63,636 bases of DNA from a bacterium (GTDB lineage: Bacteria > Chloroflexota > Dormibacteria > Aeolococcales > Bog-877), in contig JAJYET010000009.1 in the NCBI GenBank assembly GCA_021785655.1, positions 1-63,636 on the forward strand, read 5' to 3'. The notes below the pieces were generated by a model, which was given only the letters and a program-made list of their open reading frames with translations, made no database searches and was not told the DNA's origin. Position numbers and translations under genes: made by a program. The stretch's first letter is position 1. Each line of letters begins with the position of its first letter. Positions 34,037-42,854 of this stretch are shown here, piece by piece.

Positions 34037-36549
34037 CTCGCCACCTCGGCCTTGGGACAGGGCACCGACAGGACCACTCTGGTCCCGCCTCCGGGCCGGC
34101 TGTCCAGGGCCAGCTCACCGCCGGCACCGGAGGCGCGCTCCCGCATCGAGGTGACCCCGAAGCTGCCCTGCCGGGAGGGACCCGAGGGGTCGAAGCCTCG
34201 GCCGTCGTCGGCCACCACCACCTGCAGCCGGCCCTGGCGCCAACTGAGCTCCACCGTGACCTCGGTGGGAGATCCATGGCGCACGGCGTTGGCCACTCCC
34301 TCCCGGACGATCCGGAACACCGTCACCTCCAGCTGGGCCGGCAGCGACACCCCTCGCAGCCCTCGGAGGCGCAGGCTGGTGCGGATCCCCGAGCGCTCCC
34401 TCACCCGGGCGAGTTCGTCCCGGATCGCCCCGGCCAGGCCCGCGCGCTGCAGCCCCTCGGGGCGCAGGTCCCAGACGGAACGCCGGGCCTCCTGGAGGCT
34501 GGAGCGGGCCAGCTCAGTGGCCTGGTGCAGAGCCCCGCGGGACCGCTCCGACTCCCGTCCCATCCAGGCGTCGGCGGCCTGGAGCTGGACGATGATCCCG
34601 GCCAGGCCCTGGGCGAGGGTGTCGTGGATCTCACGGGCGATGCGGTTGCGCTCGTTGATCGTGGCCAGCTCCTGGGTGTCCACGAAGAGCTGGGCGTTGC
34701 GCAGGGCCAGACCGAGCTGGCCCCCCACCACCTCCAGCAGCTCGCGCTGGCGGTGGTTGAAGGCTCCCCGACCGCGCAGGACCAGCAGCCCGACTTCACC
34801 CCCGGCGGCGGTCAGGGGGAGGAGCAGCATCTCGGCAGGGGCGGTCGGGCCCTCGGCGGGCGCGGGCGGTGGATCCCCGGACTCCGGCCCGGCGCGCCCC
34901 ACCAGCCGGAGGCCGCTAGGGTCCAGCCCGTCGGTGACGTAGATCCAGACCCCGGGGAGGTCCCAGACCGCCTGGAGCTGGGCCGCGGCGGCGGTCGCCA
35001 GCTCGCTCACCACCAGCGACCGCCCCAGGGCCGAGGTCAGGGTGTTCAGGGTGGCGAGCTCCTGATTGCGCTGGGTGAGCTCGGCGGTCCGTTCCCGGAC
35101 CCGCCGCTCCAGCTCCTCCCGGGCGCTTTCGATCTGGGTCCGCTGGGCCGCCAGGCGGCGGCGCAGGCCGTCCAGGCTGAGCTCCAGGCCGACGATCTCG
35201 TCCACCGGCCCGGGGGAGACCGCGACCGCTGTGTCCAGATCCCCCTTCGCCAGCCGCTCGGAGGCGGAGCGCAGCCGCGCCAGCGGGTCCAGCAGCCGGC
35301 GGCTCAGAAGGTTGGTGAAGATCAGCACCAGCCCCCCCAAGAGCAGCAGGATGGGGATCAGGACGGCGATTGCCCCGGCCAGCCCGTGGCTGATCTCCTG
35401 GGAGAAGCCGACCACGCTGGCGTCCAGCCCGGAGACCGGGAGCGCCACCCCGTAGCTCCACTGGCTGGCCGGGAGCGGGCTGTAGAACACGTCTACGGGG
35501 TTTCCATCGAGGGTGATCTGCCCGGACCCCTGGAGCCCGAGGCGCATCTGGGTCGCGACCGGCAGCCAGGGGTTTCCTTTCTGGGTCAGGCTCACCGGTT
35601 GCGTGGGCCGGCGATGGGGCAGCAGCCCCAGCGCCGAGGTGCCTCCAGCGCCCACGGAGATCACGTTGCCCTCTGGGCTCAGCAGGAAGCCGTAGCTGCC
35701 CTGGGCGCTGCCCGGGGGCCCGGCCAGGAATGCGGACACCAGGCTGCTCACCGTGATGTTGGCCCCGACCTGGAACTGGGTCCCGGCGGCGGTGGCCCCC
35801 TGGGTGGCTACGGTCACCGTGGGCCCGCCGGCCAGCGGGTTGTTGTACACCGGGGTCCACACCGCGGTCTGAGGCGACTGGGCGATCAGCTGGCGCCAAG
35901 CGGAGGACTGGAGCTGGTCGGCGGCGGCGGCCTCGGCGAGTCCCGCCTGATACACGCTCGGCGACGGCAGCAGCTGCTCGAACCGGGAGCGGTCGGCTGA
36001 GCTCACCGCCCTCGCGGGAGTGACCTCGACCATCCCGTACTGGGGAAGGTTGATCCAGGCCTCGGCCACCTCGCGGTGCAGGGCGGGGATCTCAGTCAGG
36101 AGACCCGCGAGGTCGCTGAGGCCCGCCGTGAGCGCCGCCGACCGTGAACCGACCGCGCCCAGGACCGCGTAGGTCGAGGCGTTGCCCAGGGTTCCCAGCC
36201 CCGGCCCCGGCGAGGAGAGCTCGGCCTGGGCCGCCTTGCCCACCAGGGTCACCTGGCTCTCGATCGCCGCCAGCTCGTCGTCGACCCCCGCGGCCTTGCT
36301 GGTCACCAGCTCCTGGAGGTGGGCGCCCTGGGCGGCCACGAGCCGCTGGTTGGCGGACTGCAGCGCACCTGAGTTCAGCTCCTGGAGGGCGGCGATCCCG
36401 GCCGCGCTGACCACCGCCAGAGGGATGACCGACACCGCGAGCATGGCCGTGAGGATGCGCCCCCGAATCGTGAGGCGCTGCCAGTGCTGGTTGGCCCAGC
36501 GTCCAGGCAGGGCCCACCATCCCCTCCCCCCGCGCCCGCCTGCGCTCAC
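34033..36549 (-). CDS. sensor histidine kinase (HisKA_3, extracytoplasmic sensor)
   Basis: 838 residues, large for this family. Membrane helix at about 32-54, an extracytoplasmic sensor of about 330 residues (Cache-like length), second helix around 390-412 (AIAVLIPILLLLGGLVLIF), HAMP, a coiled coil, a GAF-like domain (about 510-625), then the HisKA_3 dimer domain with the phosphohistidine in RIAREIHDTLAQGL and a C-terminal ATPase domain (VVADDGRGFD, GSFGVTSMRER). GTG 36549 lies after AGGAG. Autophosphorylates and passes phosphate to the coupled regulator. Confidence 0.93.
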   Translation of the reverse strand: MSAGGRGGRGWWALPGRWANQHWQRLTIRGRILTAMLAVSVIPLAVVSAAGIAALQELNSGALQSANQRLVAAQGAHLQELVTSKAAGVDDELAAIESQVTLVGKAAQAELSSPGPGLGTLGNASTYAVLGAVGSRSAALTAGLSDLAGLLTEIPALHREVAEAWINLPQYGMVEVTPARAVSSADRSRFEQLLPSPSVYQAGLAEAAAADQLQSSAWRQLIAQSPQTAVWTPVYNNPLAGGPTVTVATQGATAAGTQFQVGANITVSSLVSAFLAGPPGSAQGSYGFLLSPEGNVISVGAGGTSALGLLPHRRPTQPVSLTQKGNPWLPVATQMRLGLQGSGQITLDGNPVDVFYSPLPASQWSYGVALPVSGLDASVVGFSQEISHGLAGAIAVLIPILLLLGGLVLIFTNLLSRRLLDPLARLRSASERLAKGDLDTAVAVSPGPVDEIVGLELSLDGLRRRLAAQRTQIESAREELERRVRERTAELTQRNQELATLNTLTSALGRSLVVSELATAAAAQLQAVWDLPGVWIYVTDGLDPSGLRLVGRAGPESGDPPPAPAEGPTAPAEMLLLPLTAAGGEVGLLVLRGRGAFNHRQRELLEVVGGQLGLALRNAQLFVDTQELATINERNRIAREIHDTLAQGLAGIIVQLQAADAWMGRESERSRGALHQATELARSSLQEARRSVWDLRPEGLQRAGLAGAIRDELARVRERSGIRTSLRLRGLRGVSLPAQLEVTVFRIVREGVANAVRHGSPTEVTVELSWRQGRLQVVVADDGRGFDPSGPSRQGSFGVTSMRERASGAGGELALDSRPGGGTRVVLSVPCPKAEVAR

Positions 36550-36630
36550 CTCCGGATCTCCTGTGGCTCCAACCGGACTCCCATCCTACGACCGGATCGG
36601 GCCGGGCGGCGCCTGCGGGAACATGTCGGG

Positions 36631-37785
36631 GTGGCAAGCGCCTTTGGCGGGCGGATCCTGATCGCTCCCACGGCCTTCAAGGGAACCCTGTCTCCGCGGG
36701 CGGCGGCGCGCGCCATGGCCCTGGGGGTGGCGCGCGCCTGGCCGGACGCCGACCTCCACCTCCTCCCCCTGTCCGACGGTGGAGACGGCTTCTTGGATGC
36801 GGTCCTCCGCGGGCGGGGCCGCCGACTCGTCTGGACCGAGGGCGAAGACGCTCTGGGACGCCGCCACCCGGTCCCCTGGGGGTCCTTGGAGGGCGGCCGG
36901 CTGGCGGTGGTGGAGCTGGCCAGGGCGGTGGGGATCGCCGGACTTCCGCCCGCCACCCCCCGCTCCGCCGCCACCTCGGGAACGGAGGGGCTGGGAGCCC
37001 TGCTGGCCGCGGCCCTGGCCTCCCGTCCCCGACGGCTTCTGGTCGGACTTGGCGGCAGCGCCTCCACGGATGGCGGGGCCGGCCTGGCCCGGCGGCTGGG
37101 CTACCGCCTGCTGGACCGAGTGGGGCGGGATCTGCCGCCCGGGGGATCCGCCCTGGGTCGGCTGGACCGGATCCTGGTTCCCCCGCAGGGACCGCCAGCG
37201 GAGGTGGAGGTCTCCGGGGCGTGCGACGTCTCCGCCCCCCTGCTGGGCCCGTCGGGCGCCGCCCGCGTGTTCGGCCCCCAGAAGGGGGCCGACCCGACCA
37301 CGGTGGCCGAGCTGGAGGCGGGGCTGGAGCGGCTCCGGCGGGTGGTCGCCCGCGACCTCCTGGTCGAGGCCGCCGACATCCCGGGGGCGGGCGCCGCCGG
37401 CGGCGCAGGCTTCGGCCTGGTGGCGTTCTGCGGGGCCCGGCTGGTCCCGGGGGCGGAGTTGGTGGCGGAGCTGGTCGGGCTGGACTCGGAGCTGGCCGGA
37501 GCCGAACTTGTGGTGACCGGGGAGGGGCGGCTGGACCTGCAGAGCTTCTCCGGCAAGGTGGTGGGCGAGGTGGTGCGCCGGGCCCGCCGGAGGGGACTCC
37601 CCTGCCTGGTCTTGGCGGGGTCCGCCGACCCCGCGGCCGCCCACCGCCTGCGGGGGATGGGTGCGGCCCTCCACCTCTACGGTGAGCCGGGGCATCCCCC
37701 TGCCGCCCAGTTGGAGCAGGCCGTCCACGTTGCCTGCGGGGAGTTTGCCGCGGGGGCGAGGGCCCTCCGCCCGGGCCCTCAGTAG
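36631..37785 (+). CDS. glycerate 2-kinase (GarK/GlxK family)
   Basis: 384 residues. Phosphorylates glycerate with ATP; this family forms 2-phosphoglycerate. Family blocks: IAPTAFKGTLSPRAAARAM at the start, LPLSDGGDGFLDAV, GLGGSASTDGGAG and VTGEGRLDLQSFSGKVVGEV. GTG 36631 is chosen as it begins just before the conserved start, with no strong ribosome site; longer frames extend over the divergent kinase promoter. Its stop overlaps that of the convergent aminotransferase gene by seven bases. Confidence 0.92.
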   Translation: MASAFGGRILIAPTAFKGTLSPRAAARAMALGVARAWPDADLHLLPLSDGGDGFLDAVLRGRGRRLVWTEGEDALGRRHPVPWGSLEGGRLAVVELARAVGIAGLPPATPRSAATSGTEGLGALLAAALASRPRRLLVGLGGSASTDGGAGLARRLGYRLLDRVGRDLPPGGSALGRLDRILVPPQGPPAEVEVSGACDVSAPLLGPSGAARVFGPQKGADPTTVAELEAGLERLRRVVARDLLVEAADIPGAGAAGGAGFGLVAFCGARLVPGAELVAELVGLDSELAGAELVVTGEGRLDLQSFSGKVVGEVVRRARRRGLPCLVLAGSADPAAAHRLRGMGAALHLYGEPGHPPAAQLEQAVHVACGEFAAGARALRPGPQ

Positions 37786-38765
37786 ACCGGGAGGCACCAC
37801 TCCCGGTACTTCTCCACCTCGGCTCGGACCACCTTGGCGTAGAGCTCTCCCAGCGCCTGGCTGTAGGGGCCGACCTTGCCGGTCCCCACCTGGCGGTGGT
37901 CCACCTCCACCACCGGGGAGAACTGGGCCCCGGTGCCGCAGAGGAAGACCTCGTCGGCGATGTAGAGCTCGGTGCGGTCGACCGATCTTTCCAGGACCGG
38001 AAGGCCGAGGTCCTCGCTCCAGAGCCGCATCAGGGTGTCTCGGGTGATCCCCTCGAGGATATTGTCGGTCACCGGAGGGGTGATCAAGGTCCCCTTGCGG
38101 ATGATGAAGAGGTTCTCCGCCGAGCCCTCGCTGACATGGCCGTCCTGCCCCAGGACGATGGCCTCGTCGTAGCCGTTCTCGACGGCCTCGGACTTGGCCA
38201 GGGCGGCGTTGACGTAGGTCCCGGTGATCTTGGCCCGGGCCGGGGCGGAGTTGTCATCCACCCGCCGCCAGGAGGAGACCATGCAGCGGACGCCCGTGGT
38301 CGCTTCGATGTAGCGACCGAACGGCTGCGCGTAGATGAGGAGGTCGTGCTCCAGGCCGTGGAGGCGCACCCCGATCTCCTCGGACGACTTGTAGACCAGG
38401 GGCCGGACATAGACGTCCTGGCGGAACCCGTTGGCCGCCAGCAGCTCGCGGGTGAGCTCGCAGAGCCGCGGCGGATCCAGGGGGAGGCTCATGTTGAGGA
38501 TGTGCGCGGACTGGGCCAGGCGCTCGTAATGTTCCCGGGCCCGGAAGAGGAAGAGCTGCTCCTGGGCCGGGTTCCAGTGGGCGCGAATCCCCTCGAAGCA
38601 GGCGGTGCCGTAGTGGAGGGCGTGGGTCATGGGACCGAGGCGGCACTCCCCGTAGCGCCGCATCCTCCCCTGGAAGTAGACGACCGCCGTCTCCCGGTCG
38701 AAGGGCTGGTCGGCCTGCCGGGCCGGCGCCTCAGCCTTCACGCTGGCCGTCTCCAGAACCTCCAT
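37779..38765 (-). CDS. ilvE: branched-chain amino acid aminotransferase
   Basis: 328 residues, fold type IV PLP enzyme. Makes or degrades Leu, Ile and Val by exchange with 2-oxoglutarate. MRRYGECRLGPMTHALHYGTACFEGIRA, the lysine in RPLVYKSSEEIGV, and the ENLFIIRKGTLITPP and ILEGITRDTL segments are typical. ATG 38765 has GGGAGGAAGCC before it; an earlier in-frame start adds only 13 residues and lacks such a site. Divergent from yvcK. Confidence 0.94.
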   Translation of the reverse strand: MEVLETASVKAEAPARQADQPFDRETAVVYFQGRMRRYGECRLGPMTHALHYGTACFEGIRAHWNPAQEQLFLFRAREHYERLAQSAHILNMSLPLDPPRLCELTRELLAANGFRQDVYVRPLVYKSSEEIGVRLHGLEHDLLIYAQPFGRYIEATTGVRCMVSSWRRVDDNSAPARAKITGTYVNAALAKSEAVENGYDEAIVLGQDGHVSEGSAENLFIIRKGTLITPPVTDNILEGITRDTLMRLWSEDLGLPVLERSVDRTELYIADEVFLCGTGAQFSPVVEVDHRQVGTGKVGPYSQALGELYAKVVRAEVEKYREWCLPVY

Positions 38766-38852
38766 GGCTTCCTCCCGCAACGGCGCCACCGACTGCCGGG
38801 CCAATATAGCTCGGCGGGGCCGCAGGCCCCGGGCGGCGGGATCGGCCGGTGG

Positions 38853-38858
38853 TACGAT
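38853..38858 (+). promoter_or_regulatory. -10-like box TACGAT close to yvcK start
   Basis: TACGAT, then CCCGCCACATC, then ATG. Transcription would start about four bases before the ATG. Nearly the same string (TATAAT CCCGCCAGCC ATG) precedes the OmpR-type regulator at 43.7 kb. Confidence 0.4.
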
Positions 38859-38869
38859 CCCGCCACATC

Positions 38870-40156
38870 ATGCGAACGCCGCGGCTCAATCTGGGCGTGA
38901 CGCGCTGGCTGGTGCCTGGCCTGCACGTCAAGCGGTGGCTGGGGGTGACCGTCTTCGCGGTCGTGGCGATCAGCCTGGGGATCAGCTACGCCCTGAGGGA
39001 GTTCTACCTCCACGCCCGGCTGCCCGCGTTCACCTACGGCCTCACCCTGCAGTTCTGGCCCCGCTGGGTCCGGGCGATCCTCTTCATCTCCGTCGGCCTC
39101 CTCATCCTGGGGCTCGGTCTCTACAAGCTCACCAAGTCCCTGCTCAGCCCCTTCCCCGGGGGGAACAAGGCGCTGGTGGAGCGGCTGTACGACTTCCGCC
39201 GGCTGCGCAAGGGCCCGAGGATAGTCGCCATCGGGGGTGGCACCGGCCTCTCCACCCTGCTGCGGGGAATCAAGCGCCACAGTGGCAACGTGACCGCCCT
39301 GGTGACGGTCGCCGATGACGGGGGCAGCTCCGGCCGTCTCCGGGCCGAGTACCAGGTCCTTCCCCCGGGGGACTTCCGCCAGTGCCTCACCGCCCTGGCA
39401 GACGTCGAGCCCCTCATGGCCGAACTCTTCCAGTACCGCTTCGAGGAGGGCTCCCTGCAGGGGCACTCCTTCGGCAACCTCTTCATCATGGCCATGACCG
39501 CCATCACCGGGGACTTCGAGCACGCGCTGCGGGAGTCCGGCCGGGTGCTGGCCGTGCGCGGGCAGATCGTGCCCTCGACCCTGGAGAGCGTCACCCTCTG
39601 CGCCCTCTCCGGGGAGGAGGTGCTGGTGGGCGAGTCCTCCGTGCCCACCGCCAAGGGGCCGATCAGCCAGGTCTTCCTGGTGCCCGAGCATCCCCCGCTC
39701 AACCCCGAGGCGGAGCTGGCGCTGCTCAACGCCGAGATGGTGGTGGTGGGACCGGGAAGCCTGTACACCAGCCTGCTTCCCAACCTGCTGGTGGACGGGA
39801 TGGTGGAGACCCTGCGCCGGTCACCGGCCCTCAAGGTGTATGTCTGCAACGTCGCCACCCAGGCCGGCGAGACCGTCAACTTCACCGTCCACGACCACCT
39901 GGAGGTCCTGGACCAGTACGTGGGGCCGGGGCTGTTCGACTACGTGGTGGCCAACAGCAATCTGGCCCTGCCCCTCTCCCCAGCCGCCGTCGAGGCCGGG
40001 ATTCGCCGGGTCGCCTTCGACCGGCGGCGGCTGGCCCAGTACGGGGGCCGGCCCAAGTTCGTGCTCGCCGACCTCGCCAACCCCCGGCTGACCACCCACC
40101 ACGACCCGGACAAGCTGGCCCAGGTCCTCATGAAGCGGGTCTGGCAGCGGGCCTGA
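38870..40156 (+). CDS. yvcK: YvcK/gluconeogenesis factor with N-terminal membrane segments
   Basis: 428 residues. The CofD-like domain (about 115-420) starts at IVAIGGGTGLSTLLRGIK, with VTVADDGGSSGRLR, GNLFIMAM and VVGPGSLYTSLLPNLLV. YvcK proteins bind UDP-sugars and support cell-wall synthesis and shape on gluconeogenic carbon. Here two membrane helices (about 22-42 and 58-80) precede the domain, unlike Bacillus YvcK. ATG 38870 fits a near-leaderless transcript; GTG 38849 would overlap the -10 box. Adjacent ddl and murF genes fit a cell-wall role. Stops four bases from the convergent ddl stop. Confidence 0.92.
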   Translation: MRTPRLNLGVTRWLVPGLHVKRWLGVTVFAVVAISLGISYALREFYLHARLPAFTYGLTLQFWPRWVRAILFISVGLLILGLGLYKLTKSLLSPFPGGNKALVERLYDFRRLRKGPRIVAIGGGTGLSTLLRGIKRHSGNVTALVTVADDGGSSGRLRAEYQVLPPGDFRQCLTALADVEPLMAELFQYRFEEGSLQGHSFGNLFIMAMTAITGDFEHALRESGRVLAVRGQIVPSTLESVTLCALSGEEVLVGESSVPTAKGPISQVFLVPEHPPLNPEAELALLNAEMVVVGPGSLYTSLLPNLLVDGMVETLRRSPALKVYVCNVATQAGETVNFTVHDHLEVLDQYVGPGLFDYVVANSNLALPLSPAAVEAGIRRVAFDRRRLAQYGGRPKFVLADLANPRLTTHHDPDKLAQVLMKRVWQRA

Positions 40157-40160
40157 CGCC

Positions 40161-41273
40161 TCACTTCCCGAGCAGCTCTCCGGCCGCCAGGAGGTTGCCC
40201 GGCAGGCTCGGATCCCGGCCCGGACCCAGCTCCACGGCCTCGGTCACCAGCTCCTCCAAGAGGGGGGCGAAACCCACGCCGCTGGCCTCCCAGAGGTAGA
40301 AGGCCAGCGATCCGGGGATGGTGTTGACCTCGTTGACGTAGAGCTCTCCCGACTCCGAGAGCAGGAAGTCGACCCGGGCCGTGCCCCCAAGGTCCAGGGC
40401 ATCGAAGGCCAGGACCGCCAGCTCCCGGACTCTGGCGCGCAGCTCGGCGGAGATGGCCGCGGGAAGCTCGCGCCGGGGGTCGGCCGTCCCCTTGGCCCCA
40501 CCCTTGGGTCCACCCACGTACTTGTCCTGGTAGGAGAGGGGCCCCCGCTGCTTGCGCGGGCGCTCCACCTCGGAGGCTCTCTCCCCCCGCCGCTTGACCG
40601 CGCAGTTGAGGTCCTCCGCCCCCTGCACCGCCGGCTCAACGACGGCCTCGGAGTCGAACTGCAGCGCCAACTCCAAAGCCGGTGCCAGCCCGGCCCCCTC
40701 CTCCACCAGGCTCACCCCGATGCTGGACCCGCTTCGGTTGGGCTTGACCACCACCGGAAGCGCCGCCCCGGCGGCCCCGTCCGGGGTGCCCACCAGCCGC
40801 CCCGGCACCACGGGAAGGCCCGCCGCGGCCAGCAGCTGCTTGGACCGGTATTTGTCCATGGCCAGAGCCGCGCCCATGGTCCCCGAGCCGACCTGGGGCA
40901 GGCGCAGGAGGTCGGCGAGGGCGGCCAGCGTCCCGTCCTCACCGTGGCTGCCGTGCACCAGGGGGAAGATGAGGTCCAGGGGAAGCTCCCGGCTCCGACC
41001 CAGGACCCCCGCACCAGGTGCGCGCAGCCGGCCCCTCCCCAGCTCCACCGCCACCTCCGTTCCCTCGACGGGCAGCTCGCCACGGAAGGCGGAGAGCTCG
41101 GCGAACGAGGGATCGGTGAGCAGGCGCCCCGCCTTGGTCAGGTAGAGCGGCAGGACCACGGCCCCCAGCTCCCGCAGGACGGGCATGACCTGGCAGGCGG
41201 TGATGATGCTGATCTCATGCTCAGGGGAGCGCGAACCGAATACCACCCCCACCCGGAGGCCGGCCAGGCTCAC
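40161..41273 (-). CDS. ddl: D-alanine--D-alanine ligase
   Basis: 370 residues, ATP-grasp. Joins two D-alanines for peptidoglycan. GSRSPEHEISIITA is the first substrate loop, LVHGSHGEDGTL and GSGTMGAALAMDKYRSKQLL follow, and the metal site is near ARVDFLLSESGELYVNEVNTIPG. A Lys/Arg-rich insertion with KYVGGPKGG occupies the omega-loop region (about 235-270) and is longer than usual. GTG start overlaps the MurF stop (GTGA). Confidence 0.95.
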   Translation of the reverse strand: MSLAGLRVGVVFGSRSPEHEISIITACQVMPVLRELGAVVLPLYLTKAGRLLTDPSFAELSAFRGELPVEGTEVAVELGRGRLRAPGAGVLGRSRELPLDLIFPLVHGSHGEDGTLAALADLLRLPQVGSGTMGAALAMDKYRSKQLLAAAGLPVVPGRLVGTPDGAAGAALPVVVKPNRSGSSIGVSLVEEGAGLAPALELALQFDSEAVVEPAVQGAEDLNCAVKRRGERASEVERPRKQRGPLSYQDKYVGGPKGGAKGTADPRRELPAAISAELRARVRELAVLAFDALDLGGTARVDFLLSESGELYVNEVNTIPGSLAFYLWEASGVGFAPLLEELVTEAVELGPGRDPSLPGNLLAAGELLGK

Positions 41274-42853
41274 GGCTGCTCCCGGTACTGGTCGGGGAGG
41301 TCGTTCTCGAACAGCACCACGCTTCCGTCACCGGCCACCTTGGGGAGCACCGTCTGGGCCTCCTCCAGATCCGCCACCACACTGACCTGGGCAGGGGGGA
41401 AGCCCGCCCCTGCGAGGCCGCGGTACACCGGCTCGGTGTGACGCGGACCGACCAGGATCACATGGGTGCAGACGGCCGCCGCCTGCCGGCCGAGCTCGGC
41501 CATGCTCTCCTCCTCCTCCTCCCCGAGTTCGATGTATCCCGGGGTGACCAGCACCCGGCGCCGGCCCGGCAGCTGACCCAGAAGTTGCAGCGCCTCCCGG
41601 GCGCCCTCGGGGTTGGAATTGTAGGCGTCATCGATGATGGTGACCCCTCCCCGGCGAGTCACCTCGAGCCGGTGGGGAGCGCCCCGAAGCCCCCGGGCCC
41701 GCTCCGCCAGCTCCGGCAGGGGACGGCCCAGCTCCGCCGCCACCGCCAGGGCGCAGAGGAGGTCCTGGAGCAGGTGGCGGCCGAAAAGTCTCACCTCCAG
41801 CTCCAGCTCCTCCCCGTCGCGCCCCAAGAGGCGGCAGCGGGTGGCCTCACCCGCTACCTCCACCCCGTCCAGCCACCACCGGTCGCCGGGGCGGCCCACC
41901 TCCACCAGCCGGGCCGAGAGCGGGGCCAGGAGGCTCTCTCGCTCGCGAATGTCCGAGGGGACCACGGCGAAGCCGTCCTGGGGCAGCGCGGCCAGGAGCT
42001 CGGACTTGGCCCGGGCCACCCGCTCCACGGTGCCGAACCGCTCCAGGTGCATCGGGCCGACCGCCGTCACCACCCCCACCCGGGGATGGCTGAAGGAGCA
42101 GATCTCGGCGATCTCCCCGGGGCGGTAGGCACCCATCTCCAGGACGGCAACCCGGTGGTGCGGGCGGAGCCCCTCGTTGACCGCCCGGCAGACGCCGAGG
42201 GTGGTGTTGTAACTGGCGGGGGTGGCAAAGCAGCTTCCCTCAGGGACGTCCAGGAGTTGGGCCAGCAGCACCTTGGTGGTGGTCTTGCCATAGCTTCCGG
42301 TGATGCCCACCACCAAGGGATGGGCCTCGCCCAGCCGGTGCTCGGCCTGCCTCATGAAGGCCCGCCGCCTCCCGCTCTCGTAAGGGCTCCAGGCGATGGC
42401 GGCCAGGCTGAGTGCCAGCACCGAGACGGGGTCGGCGAGGCCGGGCAGCAGCGCCCCCTCGGGGCCGCTCCAGAAGCCCAGGATGAGGAGGACCAGGCTC
42501 GCCCCGGCGGCGGCGGCGAACAGCCGCCGGGCGCGCTGGGTCCAGTTCAGCCGGGAGCGGCGGGCAAAGCTTGGGCGCAGCGCCAGGGGAAGCAGCGCCG
42601 CCAGGAGGAGCGGAAGTGGTCGCAGCTCCGTCGGCAGAAGCGCCGCCAGGAGGAGCAGGAGCGCCGCCGCCAGCAGCAGCGCGGCCGTCTGCCAGGGTCG
42701 CGTCTGGAGCCGGCGCCGGAGGCTGGCGAAAAGGCGGGGCGGCAGGTATTCGTCCAGCTGGAACACGTAGGTCCAACCCAGCAGCCGAGGGAGGAGGGCG
42801 AGGAATCCCACGACCCCCAGCGCCGCCGCCTGCCAGAGTGGGAGGGGCCCCAC
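41270..42853 (-). CDS. murF: MurF-like Mur ligase with membrane-embedded N-terminus
   Basis: 527 residues. The C-terminal 345 form the Mur ligase core: P-loop GITGSYGKTTT (183-193), EMGAYRPGEIAEIC, and the last domain with APHRLEVTRRGGVTIIDDAYNSNP. This adds D-Ala-D-Ala to the UDP-MurNAc-tripeptide. The usual soluble N-terminal UDP-binding domain is missing; residues 1-165 are instead about five membrane helices (roughly 9-29, 56-73, 76-93, 112-128, 141-156). GTG 42853 starts one base after the hydrolase stop, with GGAG seven bases before it. Followed by ddl, whose product is its substrate. The substrate may be lipid-linked rather than the soluble nucleotide. Confidence 0.88.
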   Translation of the reverse strand: MGPLPLWQAAALGVVGFLALLPRLLGWTYVFQLDEYLPPRLFASLRRRLQTRPWQTAALLLAAALLLLLAALLPTELRPLPLLLAALLPLALRPSFARRSRLNWTQRARRLFAAAAGASLVLLILGFWSGPEGALLPGLADPVSVLALSLAAIAWSPYESGRRRAFMRQAEHRLGEAHPLVVGITGSYGKTTTKVLLAQLLDVPEGSCFATPASYNTTLGVCRAVNEGLRPHHRVAVLEMGAYRPGEIAEICSFSHPRVGVVTAVGPMHLERFGTVERVARAKSELLAALPQDGFAVVPSDIRERESLLAPLSARLVEVGRPGDRWWLDGVEVAGEATRCRLLGRDGEELELEVRLFGRHLLQDLLCALAVAAELGRPLPELAERARGLRGAPHRLEVTRRGGVTIIDDAYNSNPEGAREALQLLGQLPGRRRVLVTPGYIELGEEEEESMAELGRQAAAVCTHVILVGPRHTEPVYRGLAGAGFPPAQVSVVADLEEAQTVLPKVAGDGSVVLFENDLPDQYREQP

Positions 42854-42854
42854 C

